Of a stretch of DNA of 64,000 nt, positions 32,992-41,071 are shown one piece after another. Below the pieces are notes generated by a model. That model was not told the DNA's origin, did not search any database, and saw only the letters and a program-made list of their open reading frames with translations. The position numbers and the translations under genes are program-made. Within the stretch, counting starts at the first letter, position 1; every line of letters begins with the position of its first letter. The stretch comes from Prauserella_A sp040635515 (GTDB lineage: Bacteria; Actinomycetota; Actinomycetes; Mycobacteriales; Pseudonocardiaceae), in NCBI GenBank assembly GCA_040635515.1, contig JBEYHY010000005.1, positions 682,001-746,000 of the forward strand, written 5' to 3'.

Positions 32992-33164
32992 GTAGCAAAC
33001 TCCTCACCATCGATGACCTCGCCGACTACCTCAGCATCCCCAAAAACACCCTCTACCAGTGGCGCACCAAGGGCTACGGACCACCCGGAAAACGCGTCGG
33101 CAAATACGTCCGCTATCGAGAGTCCGATGTAGACACCTGGGTCGAACAACAAGGGGCGGCTTAA
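32988..33164 (+). CDS. xis: Excisionase (AlpA/MerR-type HTH)
   Basis: A 58-aa winged HTH: LLTIDDLADYLSIPKNTLYQ, then GPPGKRVGKYVRYRESDV, the typical pattern of AlpA/Xis proteins. ATG overlaps the rep stop (ATGA) and its TAA overlaps the int ATG (TAATG), giving rep-xis-int coupling as in pSAM2. It should bend att DNA to favour excision. Confidence 0.85.
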   Translation: MSSKLLTIDDLADYLSIPKNTLYQWRTKGYGPPGKRVGKYVRYRESDVDTWVEQQGAA

Positions 33165-34321
33165 TGGGCAGGCCGCCGATGGACGTCGGCACCTACGGCA
33201 AGATTCGGTACGTCACGCTGGCCAATGGCGGCGTTCGCGCGAAGGCGCGGCTCCGTGGCTTCGACGGCGTGGTTCGCGACATCAGCCGTACCGGTGCCAC
33301 AGAGACCAAGGCCGAACGAGCGCTCAAGAAAGCCATCAACGACGAGATGCGGGCCCCGACCGGTGGCGCGATCACTGCTCGGAACCGTTTCAAAGACGTG
33401 GCGGACCTCTGGATGAGCTGGCAACAACGGCGCGTGAACTCCGGTGATCGCGCGACGGGTACGTTCGACAACTACCAGAGCATGCTCAACAACCACGTGA
33501 TCCCTGCGCTTGGTGAGCTGCGACTCTCAGAAGTCACAGTGCCGAGGCTGGACAAGTTCTTTCCCACGTTGCAGGACAAGACCAGCGCTGCGCACGCTCG
33601 GACGGCACGAGCGGTTGTCTCGGGCATCCTCCGCTACGCGGTTCGGCATGGCGCAATTACGACGAACCCCGCGCGAGAGATCGAACCCATCACGGGCGGG
33701 ACGAAGAAGAAGGCTCGCGCGCTCACGCTTGACGAGCGGAAGGCGTGGCTGGCACAGCTCGAACTCGACCCGAAAGCGACCGCGCTGGATTTGCCGGACC
33801 TGACGCGTTTCATGCTCGCGACGGGTGTCCGGATCGGCGAGGCGCTCGCCCTTCACTGGGAAGACGTGGACCTGGACGCGGGCATGGTCTCGATCAGCTA
33901 CACAGTGATCCGCGTTCGCGGCGTCGGCCTGGTGCGCAAGTCCCCGAAGACCGACTCAGGGATTCGAGTCCTTCCACTGCCCGGTTGGGCGCGGGACATG
34001 TTGCGCAAGCGGCACGTGACCGCCGTCGCGGAGCATCGGGCCGACGCGCACCCGGTATTCCCTGACTCACTCGGTGGACTGCGTGATCCTTCGAACACTC
34101 GGCGGGCACTGCGGGCCGCGAGGGGTAGCGACGGGTTCGCCTGGGTCACGTCGCACGTCTTCCGCAAGACTGCGGGCACGGTGCTCGATGAGGCCAAGCT
34201 CAGCGCGCGGCAGATCGCCGATCAGCTCGGGCACGCACGACCTTCGATGACCCAGGATGTCTACATGGGGCGGGGCGCGGTATCGAACGCGACCGCCGAC
34301 GCTCTGGAAGACATGTTGTGA
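33164..34321 (+). CDS. int: Tyrosine recombinase integrase
   Basis: 385 aa. The N-terminal arm- and core-binding parts (RFKDVADLWMSWQQRRVNSG) precede the catalytic domain: first Arg in TGVRIGEALALHW (~223-235), HVFRKT with the His and second Arg (~328-333), LGHARP (~349), and the Tyr nucleophile in DVYMGRG (~359). It lies 75 bp from attR, the normal place. ATG overlaps the xis stop. Integrates into the tRNA at 34412-34485. Confidence 0.9.
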   Translation: MGRPPMDVGTYGKIRYVTLANGGVRAKARLRGFDGVVRDISRTGATETKAERALKKAINDEMRAPTGGAITARNRFKDVADLWMSWQQRRVNSGDRATGTFDNYQSMLNNHVIPALGELRLSEVTVPRLDKFFPTLQDKTSAAHARTARAVVSGILRYAVRHGAITTNPAREIEPITGGTKKKARALTLDERKAWLAQLELDPKATALDLPDLTRFMLATGVRIGEALALHWEDVDLDAGMVSISYTVIRVRGVGLVRKSPKTDSGIRVLPLPGWARDMLRKRHVTAVAEHRADAHPVFPDSLGGLRDPSNTRRALRAARGSDGFAWVTSHVFRKTAGTVLDEAKLSARQIADQLGHARPSMTQDVYMGRGAVSNATADALEDML

Positions 34322-34334
34322 GGATCCGCGCGAA

Positions 34335-34387
34335 TGTGGGGCGTAAATGGGGCTGATGATCTTGAACGACCATTGGCCCCCATTTAC
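34335..34387. repeat. GTAAATGGGGC direct/inverted repeats beside attR
   Basis: TGTGGGGCGTAAATGGGGC (34335-34353) matches 22828-22846 near attL with one change. An inverted near-copy, GGCCCCCATTTAC, lies at 34374-34386. Such repeats next to both att sites are what integrase arm-type sites look like. Confidence 0.5.
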
Positions 34388-34395
34388 ATAGGCCT

Positions 34396-34449
34396 CTGAC
34401 CAGGCTTTTTGTGCCCCCGACGGGACTCGAACCCGCACTTGATCGATTT
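34396..34449. repeat. attR (54-bp direct repeat)
   Basis: Identical to attL at 22660-22713. It includes the 3' half of the tRNA (to the anticodon stem) and 16 nt beyond, so integration rebuilds an intact tRNA at this end. Confidence 0.9.
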
Positions 34450-34485
34450 TAAGTCGACTGCCTCTGCCGATTGGGCTACGGGGGC
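34412..34485 (-). tRNA. tRNA with UAA anticodon, class I body (AICE target)
   Basis: 74 nt. Acceptor GCCCCCG/CGGGGGC with discriminator A, T-arm GCGGG-TTCGAGT-CCCGT, anticodon stem GTCGA/TCGAT with loop CTTAAAA giving anticodon UAA (Leu, codon UUA). Bacterial tRNA-Leu normally has a long variable arm; here it is 5 nt, and the D-stem has one C-A mismatch. The 3' CCA is not encoded. Amino acid identity is therefore uncertain. It follows ndh by 26 nt on the same strand. Confidence 0.75.
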
Positions 34486-34511
34486 ATATGCAGCTTATGC
34501 CCCCGCAACCG

Positions 34512-35834
34512 TCAAGACTTGGAAGCGCGGGCGAACTCTTCCTTCGGGTTGTTGATCTGCCCGAGCGAGACGACCTCGCGACGCAGCAGACCACCCAGCA
34601 ACCAGTCAAGCATGATCCGGACTTTCCGGTTGAAAGTCGGCATGGCCTTCACGTGGTAGGCGCGGTGCATCAACCAGGCGAGGAAGCCCTTGACCTTGAT
34701 GTTGAAGGTGTCCGCGACACCCTTGTGAAGGCCGAGGCTCGCCACCGAACCCACGTTCTTGTGGTAGTAATCCTCCGGCTGGCCACCACGCAGCACCTTG
34801 ATCATGTTCTTGGCAAGGTGCCTCGCCTGTCGCACGGCGTGCTGCGCGTTCGGCGGGCAGGTCGCGGTCGGGTCCTCTTCCGTCCTCGAAAGGTCCGGCA
34901 CCGCGGCGTTGTCGCCGGCGGTCCATACCTCGGGGTGGCCGACGACCTGCAATCCGGCCGTCGCCTGAACCCTGCCCCTCTTGTCGACAGGCAGGTCCGA
35001 CTCGGTGAGTACCGGATTGGCCTTCACACCGGCGGTCCAGATGATGGTGTCACTGTCGAACTCGGTGCCGTCCGACAGCACGACGTGCCCGTCCTCGAAC
35101 GACTTCGCGGCGGTCGAGAGATAAACCTCGATGCCGCGCTTCTCAAGCTGTTCCGCCGTCCACACACCGAGCGTTTCGCGGACCTCGGGCAGGATCCGGC
35201 CCGCGGCCTCGATCAGCACCCACCTGATGTCCTCAGGCTGGATGTTCTCGTAGTACCGCGTGGCGAAGCGGGTCATGTCCTCAAGTTCGCCGAGCGCTTC
35301 GATGCCCGCGAACCCGCCGCCGACGACGGTGAAGGTCAGCAGCCGCTTGCGTAGTTCGGGGTCGAGCGTGCTCGCGGCCTCGTCCAGCTTCGTCAGGACG
35401 TGATTGCGCAGGTAGATGGCCTCGCCGATGGTCTTGAACGCGATGCCCTGCTCGGCGAGCCCGGGGATCGGCAACAGCCTCGCGACGGCGCCGAGCGCGA
35501 CGACCAGCACGTCGTAGCCGAGCTGTTCGACGTGGCCGTCCGCCGCCTCGACCGTGACCGTCTTCCGGTCGTTCTCGATCTTGGTGACGCGCGCGGTGAG
35601 CACGTGGCAGCGTCGGAGCGCCCTGCGCAGCGGCACCACCACATGCCGGGGCTCGATGGAGCCCGCCGCCGCCTCCGGGAGGAACGGCTGGTAGGTCATG
35701 TGCGGCTGGGGGTCGACGACGGTCACTGACGCCTCGTTGGCGCGGAGCTTCTTCTGGAGGCCCAGGGCCGTGTACAAGCCGACGTATCCGCCACCGAGGA
35801 TCAGGATCCGAGTCGGTTCCGACTTGACTGCCAT
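34512..35834 (-). CDS. ndh: Type II NADH dehydrogenase
   Basis: 440 aa. FAD motif ILILGGGYVGLYTALGLQKK at the N-terminus, the quinone/FAD region MTYQPFLPEAAAGSIEPRH, second dinucleotide motif FTVVGGGFAGIEALGEL (~167-183), and WTAGVKANPV. A C-terminal amphipathic region (VKGFLAWLMHRAYHVKAM) anchors it to the membrane. It oxidises NADH and reduces menaquinone without pumping protons. Standard length. No operon partner except the downstream tRNA. Confidence 0.9.
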   Translation of the reverse strand: MAVKSEPTRILILGGGYVGLYTALGLQKKLRANEASVTVVDPQPHMTYQPFLPEAAAGSIEPRHVVVPLRRALRRCHVLTARVTKIENDRKTVTVEAADGHVEQLGYDVLVVALGAVARLLPIPGLAEQGIAFKTIGEAIYLRNHVLTKLDEAASTLDPELRKRLLTFTVVGGGFAGIEALGELEDMTRFATRYYENIQPEDIRWVLIEAAGRILPEVRETLGVWTAEQLEKRGIEVYLSTAAKSFEDGHVVLSDGTEFDSDTIIWTAGVKANPVLTESDLPVDKRGRVQATAGLQVVGHPEVWTAGDNAAVPDLSRTEEDPTATCPPNAQHAVRQARHLAKNMIKVLRGGQPEDYYHKNVGSVASLGLHKGVADTFNIKVKGFLAWLMHRAYHVKAMPTFNRKVRIMLDWLLGGLLRREVVSLGQINNPKEEFARASKS

Positions 35835-35963
35835 ACATCCATGGTTGCACCGTTCCTCACGCCATGCTCACGGACCCTGGTTGGCTGTGACCAGCGTCGC
35901 CACGTTACGCAAACGATTCAGTCGAGACCGGCGCGTGAGGCTCCTCGCTATTCCACCGACCCC

Positions 35964-36014
35964 TTGACAGGCAGCTTCTTGGCTGCCTAAATTTAGGCAG
36001 CCAAGAAGCTGCCT
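35964..36014 (+). promoter_or_regulatory. Promoter within a perfect 46-nt palindrome
   Basis: TTGACA (35964-35969), 18-bp spacer, TAAATT (35988-35993). The interval 35969-36014 is a perfect 23+23 palindrome with no spacer, centred on TAAATTTA and containing two nested AGGCAGC...GCTGCCT dyads. It ends 21 nt before the ArsR-fusion start, so autorepression is very likely. Confidence 0.85.
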
Positions 36015-36034
36015 TTTAAGGTTGCGCGGGAGAG

Positions 36035-36856
36035 ATGGACGAAGTCTTCAAGGCGCTGGCCGACCCCCACCGGCGTCGGTTGCTGGACAGCCTCAACACA
36101 CACAACGGGCAACGACTGCGCGACCTGTGCGCGGGCCTGGACATGGCAAGGCAATCGGTCAGCAAGCACCTCGCGGTGCTTGAGGAAGCGAATCTGGTCA
36201 CGACGGTTCGCCGAGGCAGGGAGAAGCTGCACTACCTCAACGCCGCGCCGATCAACGCGATCGCCGAACGCTGGATGCACCAGTACGACCGGCAGCGCGC
36301 GGAAGCCCTGGCCGATCTCAAACAAGCATTGGAGTCCGCACCCATGAGCGAACAACCCCGTGAACAACCCTTCGTGTACACCACCTTCATCAAAACCTCA
36401 CCGGAGCGCCTCTGGCAGGCCCTCACCGATCCGGCGTTCACCAGCCGGTACTGGGGGGTCACCTTCGAAACCGATTGGCGTGCGGGCTCTCCCATGACCT
36501 GGGTGGAAGCCGGGCATCGCACAAGTGATCCCCGCCAGGTCGTACTGGAGGCAGAGCCATACCGGCGCCTCGCCTACACCTGGCACACGCCGACTCCGGA
36601 ATGGGCACGAGCGGCGGGTATCGACGACGACGTGCTCGCCACCCTCGCCGCGGAATCCCGTTCCAAGGTCGCGTTCGAGATCGAACCGCTTGGGCAGACG
36701 GTCAAACTCACCGTCGTCCACGACGACTTCCCCGAGGGGAGCACCATGCGTCAGATGGTCGGCAGCGGCTGGCCACACCTGCTTTCCGACCTCAAGACGT
36801 TGCTGGAAACCGGCGAAACGCTGCCGCCGGTGCCCGATGAGGCGTGGCAGCGCTGA
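36035..36856 (+). CDS. ArsR regulator fused to an SRPBCC/AHSA1 domain
   Basis: 273 aa. Residues 1-95 are an ArsR wHTH (VFKALADPHRRRLLDSLNTH, ARQSVSKHLAVLEEANLV). Residues ~108-265 are an AHSA1-type SRPBCC domain (TFIKTSPERLWQALTDPAFT, SGWPHLLSDLKTLLE). The fusion combines the two proteins that are separate at 8618-9426. Ligand binding by the SRPBCC part may set DNA binding. ATG with GGGAGAG immediately upstream; the 46-nt palindrome is its operator. Confidence 0.85.
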   Translation: MDEVFKALADPHRRRLLDSLNTHNGQRLRDLCAGLDMARQSVSKHLAVLEEANLVTTVRRGREKLHYLNAAPINAIAERWMHQYDRQRAEALADLKQALESAPMSEQPREQPFVYTTFIKTSPERLWQALTDPAFTSRYWGVTFETDWRAGSPMTWVEAGHRTSDPRQVVLEAEPYRRLAYTWHTPTPEWARAAGIDDDVLATLAAESRSKVAFEIEPLGQTVKLTVVHDDFPEGSTMRQMVGSGWPHLLSDLKTLLETGETLPPVPDEAWQR

Positions 36857-36869
36857 CGGCGCTCGAACC

Positions 36870-37592
36870 TCACGCGATCTTCGCCAGCTCCTTCGCCCGT
36901 GCCAGCACGTCGCGCAGCATTTCGGGCGTCAACCTGCCGGTGAAGGTGTTCTGCTGCGACACGTGATAACAACCGAGCAGGTGCAACCGGGACGGTCCTT
37001 CGAGGATCACCTCGACGCCGTGCCCGAACCGGGGACGAGGGCGGGGCACTTCCCAGCCCGCCCTGCTCAACACCGGTAGCAATGCCTGCCAGCCGAAACC
37101 GCCGAGCACGACGATCGTGCGCAGCGTCGGCCGCAACAACTCCAGTTCCTCGGCAAGCCAATGGCCACACGTGTCCCGTTCGGCAGGCGTCGGCTTGTTG
37201 CCGGGCGGCGCGCAATGCACCGGAGCGGTGATCCTGGTGCCGCGAAGACTCAGCCCGTCGTCCCTGTGCACGGACGTCGGCTGCGACGCGAGCCCCACGT
37301 CGTAGAGCGCTTTGAAGAGCACGTCACCCGACCGGTCCCCCGTGAACATTCTTCCGGTCCTGTTCCCGCCGTGCGCGGCGGGAGCGAGGCCGACGAGCGC
37401 AAGCGCGGCGTCCGGCGGCCCGAAGCCGGGCACCGGCCTGCCCCAGTAGGTCTCGTTCGCGAAGGCGGCCCGTTTGGTCGCCGCGACCCGCTCCCGCCAT
37501 TCGACGAGGCGAGGGCACGCCCTGCACTCACTGATTCGCCGATCGAGCCCGGCTAGCGAACTGCCTGTTGTGGCCACACTCGCATTGTCCAC
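36870..37592 (-). CDS. Uracil-DNA glycosylase family 5 (UdgB-like)
   Basis: 240 aa. Fe-S Cys in SECRACPRLVEWRE (~22-35) plus later Cys (PVHCAPPGNKP, CYHVSQ). The active-site loop GLAPAAHGGNRTGRMFTGD (~68-86) and HVSQQNTFTGRLTPEM (~209-224) are characteristic of type 5 UDG. It excises uracil and related lesions. GTG start at 37592 leaves only 17 nt to the divergent S10 peptidase gene; a GTG at 37577 is an alternative. It is convergent with the ArsR fusion, 13 nt away. Confidence 0.85.
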   Translation of the reverse strand: MDNASVATTGSSLAGLDRRISECRACPRLVEWRERVAATKRAAFANETYWGRPVPGFGPPDAALALVGLAPAAHGGNRTGRMFTGDRSGDVLFKALYDVGLASQPTSVHRDDGLSLRGTRITAPVHCAPPGNKPTPAERDTCGHWLAEELELLRPTLRTIVVLGGFGWQALLPVLSRAGWEVPRPRPRFGHGVEVILEGPSRLHLLGCYHVSQQNTFTGRLTPEMLRDVLARAKELAKIA

Positions 37593-37609
37593 TGATCTAG
37601 GTTGGACAC

Positions 37610-39103
37610 ATGCCGGAGACCACGAAAGACGAGACCGACCCGAACGCGAAGCCCGAGGAGGACGCGGGTTCCGACGACCCCACCGACGACCTGGTCACCA
37701 CGAAGCACAGCCTGACGGTGAAACGGCGCAAACTGGCCTACACCGCGCAGAGCGGCCGGGTGGTGCTGCGTAAGGAAGTACTCACCGAGGGCAAGTTCGA
37801 CGGGCACAAGCCGAAGGCCGAGGTGTTTATCACCACGTACACCCTCGACGGCGCCGACCCTACGACGCGCCCGGTGACCTTCGCCTTCAACGGCGGGCCC
37901 GGCTCGTCCAGCATCTGGCTGCACATGGGTGTACTCGGTCCGCGCAGGGTCGTCTCCGGCGACGTGAACGACCCCGAACCGCCGCCATACCGGGTCGTCG
38001 ACAACCCGGAAAGCCTGCTGGCACACAGCGATCTCGTGTTCATCGACCCCGTCTCCACCGGCTACTCGCGGGCGGCGACCGGCGAGAAACCGAAGGACTA
38101 TCACGGCTTCACGGCCGACATCGAGTCCGTCGGCGAGGTCATCCGGTTGTGGACCTCACGCAACGAACGCTGGCTCTCCCCCAAGTTCCTCGCGGGCGAG
38201 TCCTACGGCACGCTGCGTGCGGCCGCGCTCGCCTCGCACCTCCAGGAACGCCACGGCCTCTACCTCAACGGCCTGCTACTGATCTCCTCGGTGCTCGACC
38301 TGAGTACGGTGTTCTTCACCGAGGGCAACGACGTGCCGTATTCGTTGTACATCCCGACATACGCGGCGATCGCGCACTACCACGGCAAGCACGGCGAGCG
38401 TTCGCTCGACGAGGTGCTCGCCGAGGCCGAGGAGTTCGCGAGCCGCGACCTTCCGTGGGCATTGCGGCGGGGTTCCCGGCTGTCGGCGACGGAGCGGGCC
38501 GACCTCGTGAGCAGGCTCGCGACGCTCACCGGGCTTTCCGAGTCCTATGTAGACAAAGTCAATCTCCGCATCGAGCACGTCAGGTTCTTCACGGAGCTCC
38601 TTCGCGAGGAAGGGCTCACCACGGGAAGGATGGACGGCAGGTTCACCACGTGGGAACCCGACGGCGGCAGGGAGCACATGAGCGACGACGCCTCGATCTC
38701 CCGGATCATCGGCGCCTACTCGGCGGGCTTCAACCATTACGTCAGGTCGGAACTCGAATACGCCAACGACCTGCCCTACGAGATTCTCGCGATCGACGTG
38801 GCGAGGGAATGGTCCTATTCGGACTTCGAGGGCCGTGCGGTTTCCGCTGTGGCGAGCCTCAGCTCGGCGATGCGAGCCAACCCCCATCTCAAGATCCACA
38901 TCGCACTCGGCCACTATGACGGAGCAACTCCGTACTACGCGGCCGAACACGTCATCGCGCAGCTGCAACTTCCCGGCGAGCTGCGGTCCAATGTGGAAAC
39001 CGCGTACTACCCGGCGGGCCACATGATGTACGTGCACGAACCGTCGAGGGTCCAGCAGTCGAAGGACCTCGCCGCGTTCGTGCGCTCCGCGAGCAACCGC
39101 TGA
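37610..39103 (+). CDS. S10-family serine carboxypeptidase-like protein
   Basis: 497 aa. Family motifs: FNGGPGSSSIWLHMGVLGPR (oxyanion, ~94-113), FIDPVSTGYS, the nucleophile elbow GESYGT (Ser ~199), Asp in ALGHYDGATPY and His in PAGHMMYVH near the C-terminus. No signal peptide; the N-terminus is acidic and disordered, so it is probably cytoplasmic, unlike eukaryotic S10 enzymes. Ends in a shared terminator with ppx. Confidence 0.85.
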   Translation: MPETTKDETDPNAKPEEDAGSDDPTDDLVTTKHSLTVKRRKLAYTAQSGRVVLRKEVLTEGKFDGHKPKAEVFITTYTLDGADPTTRPVTFAFNGGPGSSSIWLHMGVLGPRRVVSGDVNDPEPPPYRVVDNPESLLAHSDLVFIDPVSTGYSRAATGEKPKDYHGFTADIESVGEVIRLWTSRNERWLSPKFLAGESYGTLRAAALASHLQERHGLYLNGLLLISSVLDLSTVFFTEGNDVPYSLYIPTYAAIAHYHGKHGERSLDEVLAEAEEFASRDLPWALRRGSRLSATERADLVSRLATLTGLSESYVDKVNLRIEHVRFFTELLREEGLTTGRMDGRFTTWEPDGGREHMSDDASISRIIGAYSAGFNHYVRSELEYANDLPYEILAIDVAREWSYSDFEGRAVSAVASLSSAMRANPHLKIHIALGHYDGATPYYAAEHVIAQLQLPGELRSNVETAYYPAGHMMYVHEPSRVQQSKDLAAFVRSASNR

Positions 39104-39106
39104 GGT

Positions 39107-39139
39107 GAGGGCCGGTGCCTTCGATGGGCACCGGCCCTC
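39107..39139. terminator. Terminator of the S10 peptidase gene
   Basis: A 13-bp perfect stem (GAGGGCCGGTGCC with its complement) and 7-nt loop, 4 nt after the stop. The right arm is duplicated at 40093 at the ppx end, which suggests it was a bidirectional terminator before an insertion. Confidence 0.8.
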
Positions 39140-39156
39140 TCAGGCGAGTGAGAGTC

Positions 39157-39600
39157 TCAGCTTTCCACGACCACACGCGCTTCCGCGTCGACGACGAGAT
39201 GCTGTTCCGGGCCCAGCGCGAGCCGAACCAGATCGTGCCTGCGCTGGCTCATCGTCGTGGGCGACATTGCCCAGTCCTGTTCCATCGCTTTGTCTCGCGC
39301 GGGCAGTTGCGCGGGGCCGGCATCATGCCACCGGGTTTCGGCAAGCAGCTCCCACAGACGGCTGTCCAGGTTTCTCAGGTAGGCCTTGAGCTGCGCGCGT
39401 CCGCCAACCTGCCGGATCAGCGCGCGACGATTCCGGTTGTAGCCCCGCGACGCGGTCAGGTACGCGAGCGTGTACTCGGCCCTGGCCAGCTGCAGCTCCT
39501 CCAGGGAGGCCGAGCTCTCCTCCACCGACCCCGCCAGACCCGCCCGCTCCTCGACCTGTTCCACCAACTCCTTGGCGAGGTTGATCAGATCCCAGTCCAC
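39157..39600 (-). CDS. Helical C-terminal part of a possible recombinase remnant
   Basis: 147 aa from GTG 39600, overlapping the 3' end of the upstream ORF in another frame. It is helical (DLINLAKELVEQVEERAGLA, SLEELQLARAEYTLAYLTAS) and ends QRRHDLVRLALGPEQHLVVD. It may be the displaced C-terminus of the zinc-ribbon ORF upstream, or an independent protein. No firm family. Confidence 0.35.
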   Translation of the reverse strand: MDWDLINLAKELVEQVEERAGLAGSVEESSASLEELQLARAEYTLAYLTASRGYNRNRRALIRQVGGRAQLKAYLRNLDSRLWELLAETRWHDAGPAQLPARDKAMEQDWAMSPTTMSQRRHDLVRLALGPEQHLVVDAEARVVVES

Positions 39601-40013
39601 ATCAAGGCGTCTACCACGCCTGGTGGCGCGAGCAAGCCGCCGCTGATTCGCGGGGTCAAGACACCAGGACCGAATCCGGTGCCTTCGGCGATGCGGGTAT
39701 CCAGCTCCGCCACCCGCTCATCTCGCCAGGAAGAGACGAACTCCGGCGATTCGAGCCGCCGAACGGTCAGCGCCTGCAACTGGGCATCCACGCGATGCAC
39801 CGGCACCGAAACCGCGGCGCAATGGGCGCAGTCGTAGTTCGCCGAGGTACCAGGACTCCACGAGGTGGAATCGCCATGGCCACCGCGCAACGGACGTCGG
39901 CACCAGCCGCAGTACAGGAGCCCCGTACCTATGGTCATCCTGTCGCCGGACCCGTCCTGGACGCCGAGCTTCCTGAACACCTCGACGACCCGCTCGACCG
40001 TCAGTTCGTCCAC
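39585..40013 (-). pseudogene. Serine recombinase zinc-ribbon fragment
   Basis: 142 aa from GTG 40013 with Cys pairs YCGWCRRPL and YDCAHC spaced ~30 aa, followed by RVDAQLQALTVRRLESPEFV. This resembles the recombinase zinc-ribbon and following helix of large serine recombinases. The catalytic domain is missing. Calls of this kind from Cys pairs alone are tentative. Confidence 0.45.
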
Positions 40014-40107
40014 CGTGTGGCCCCCACTTGATCGACTGGGTAGCTAGCAAACAGCGGCAACCGGGACAAGCGTCGGCGTTCGCCCGGATGTCGGGCACCG
40101 GCCCTTC

Positions 40108-41061
40108 TCACGCGAGCGAGAGCGCGATGCCGTCGAGAATGTCGTGCTCGCTGACAACGAGGTCGGCCGGGCCGCCCCGCTCGGCAAGCTGCTCGGCGAG
40201 CACCTGCACGATGAGCGCCCCTCCTCCGATGACATCGACCCTGCCCGGGTGGATCACCGGATTGGCTGCCTTGCGCTCGTGGTCAGCCGCGAGCAGTTCC
40301 GCCGTGATGCGGTCGATGTCCGCGCGAGCGAGCCGCGAAAGGTGCGTACGTTCGGAGTCGTACTCCGGCAGTTCCTGCGCGACGGCCGAGAGTGTGGTCA
40401 CCGTTCCGGCGACTCCGATCCACGTACGGGCCTTGGAGACGTCGACGGCCGCGAACGCTTCGCCGAGCACCTCGGTCGCCAGCGCCTTGCCCGCCGCGAT
40501 CTGCTCGGCGGCCGGCGGATCGCCGCCAAGGGTCCGTTCGGTGATCCGGACGCAGCCGATGTCGACGGAACGCGCCGCCAGTACGTCGGCGCGGCTGCCG
40601 TCCCACGTCCCCAGCACCAGCTCGGTGGAGCCGCCGCCGACATCGACGACCAGGAACGGCCCTTCGTCGGGATCCTGCTCTCCGACGGCACCGGTGAAGG
40701 ACAATCGCGCTTCCTCGTCGCCGGAGATGACCTCGGCCGGTACCCCGAGCACATCCCTGGTCATGCCGAAGAACTCGTCCCTGTTGCTCGCGTCCCTCGT
40801 CGCGGACGTCGCGACCATGCGGACCTTCTCGGCGCCCTTGCGCCTCGCCGCGATCGTGTAGGCGGCGAGCGCCTCCCTCGTCCGCTCCAGCGCTTCCGGA
40901 GCGAGCTTTCCCGTCGCGTCGACGCCCTGACCGAGTCGCACGACTCGCATCTCCCTGTGCAGGTCACGAAGGTCGACGGTGCCGTCGTGGCGATGGGTCA
41001 GCTCGGCGACGAGCAGGCGGATGGAGTTGGTTCCGCAGTCGATGGCGGCTACGCGGGGCAT
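40108..41061 (-). CDS. ppx: Exopolyphosphatase, Ppx/GppA family
   Basis: 317 aa. The ASKHA fold motifs are RVAAIDCGTNSIRLLVAEL (phosphate 1) and FLVVDVGGGSTELVLGTW (~136-153). The conserved Glu in DASNRDEFF is present. Short form lacking the HD-like C-terminal domain of E. coli Ppx, as is usual for actinobacterial Ppx1/2. It hydrolyses polyphosphate or (p)ppGpp-type substrates. It lies 3' of the eno/ftsB/DUF501 cluster, a conserved actinobacterial arrangement. Confidence 0.9.
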   Translation of the reverse strand: MPRVAAIDCGTNSIRLLVAELTHRHDGTVDLRDLHREMRVVRLGQGVDATGKLAPEALERTREALAAYTIAARRKGAEKVRMVATSATRDASNRDEFFGMTRDVLGVPAEVISGDEEARLSFTGAVGEQDPDEGPFLVVDVGGGSTELVLGTWDGSRADVLAARSVDIGCVRITERTLGGDPPAAEQIAAGKALATEVLGEAFAAVDVSKARTWIGVAGTVTTLSAVAQELPEYDSERTHLSRLARADIDRITAELLAADHERKAANPVIHPGRVDVIGGGALIVQVLAEQLAERGGPADLVVSEHDILDGIALSLA

Positions 41062-41071
41062 GCGGCCAACC

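Larger units (their letters stand above)
22660..34449. mobile_element. Actinomycete integrative and conjugative element (AICE-like)
   Basis: Bounded by a 54-bp identical direct repeat at 22660-22713 and 34396-34449. Gene order from the integrase end is int, xis, rep (HUH), DUF2637-like, small ORFs, FtsK/TraB-like translocase, small ORFs, then a divergent block with regulator, epimerase, 43-aa ORF and glycosyltransferase. This matches the pSAM2/pMEA class: tyrosine integrase in a tRNA 3' end, rolling-circle replication, and a single translocase for double-stranded transfer. It appears intact. Confidence 0.9.
39126..40122. mobile_element. Remnant insertion flanked by imperfect 30-bp repeats
   Basis: The segment between GGGCACCGGCCCTCTCAGGC at 39126 and its near-copy at 40093-40122 (29 vs 30 nt, about 3 substitutions plus one base) contains only two minus-strand ORFs of recombinase-like character. 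The right copy includes the last codons and stop of ppx, and has only one terminator arm. This is what insertion of an element into the ppx 3' end would leave. Confidence 0.5.
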
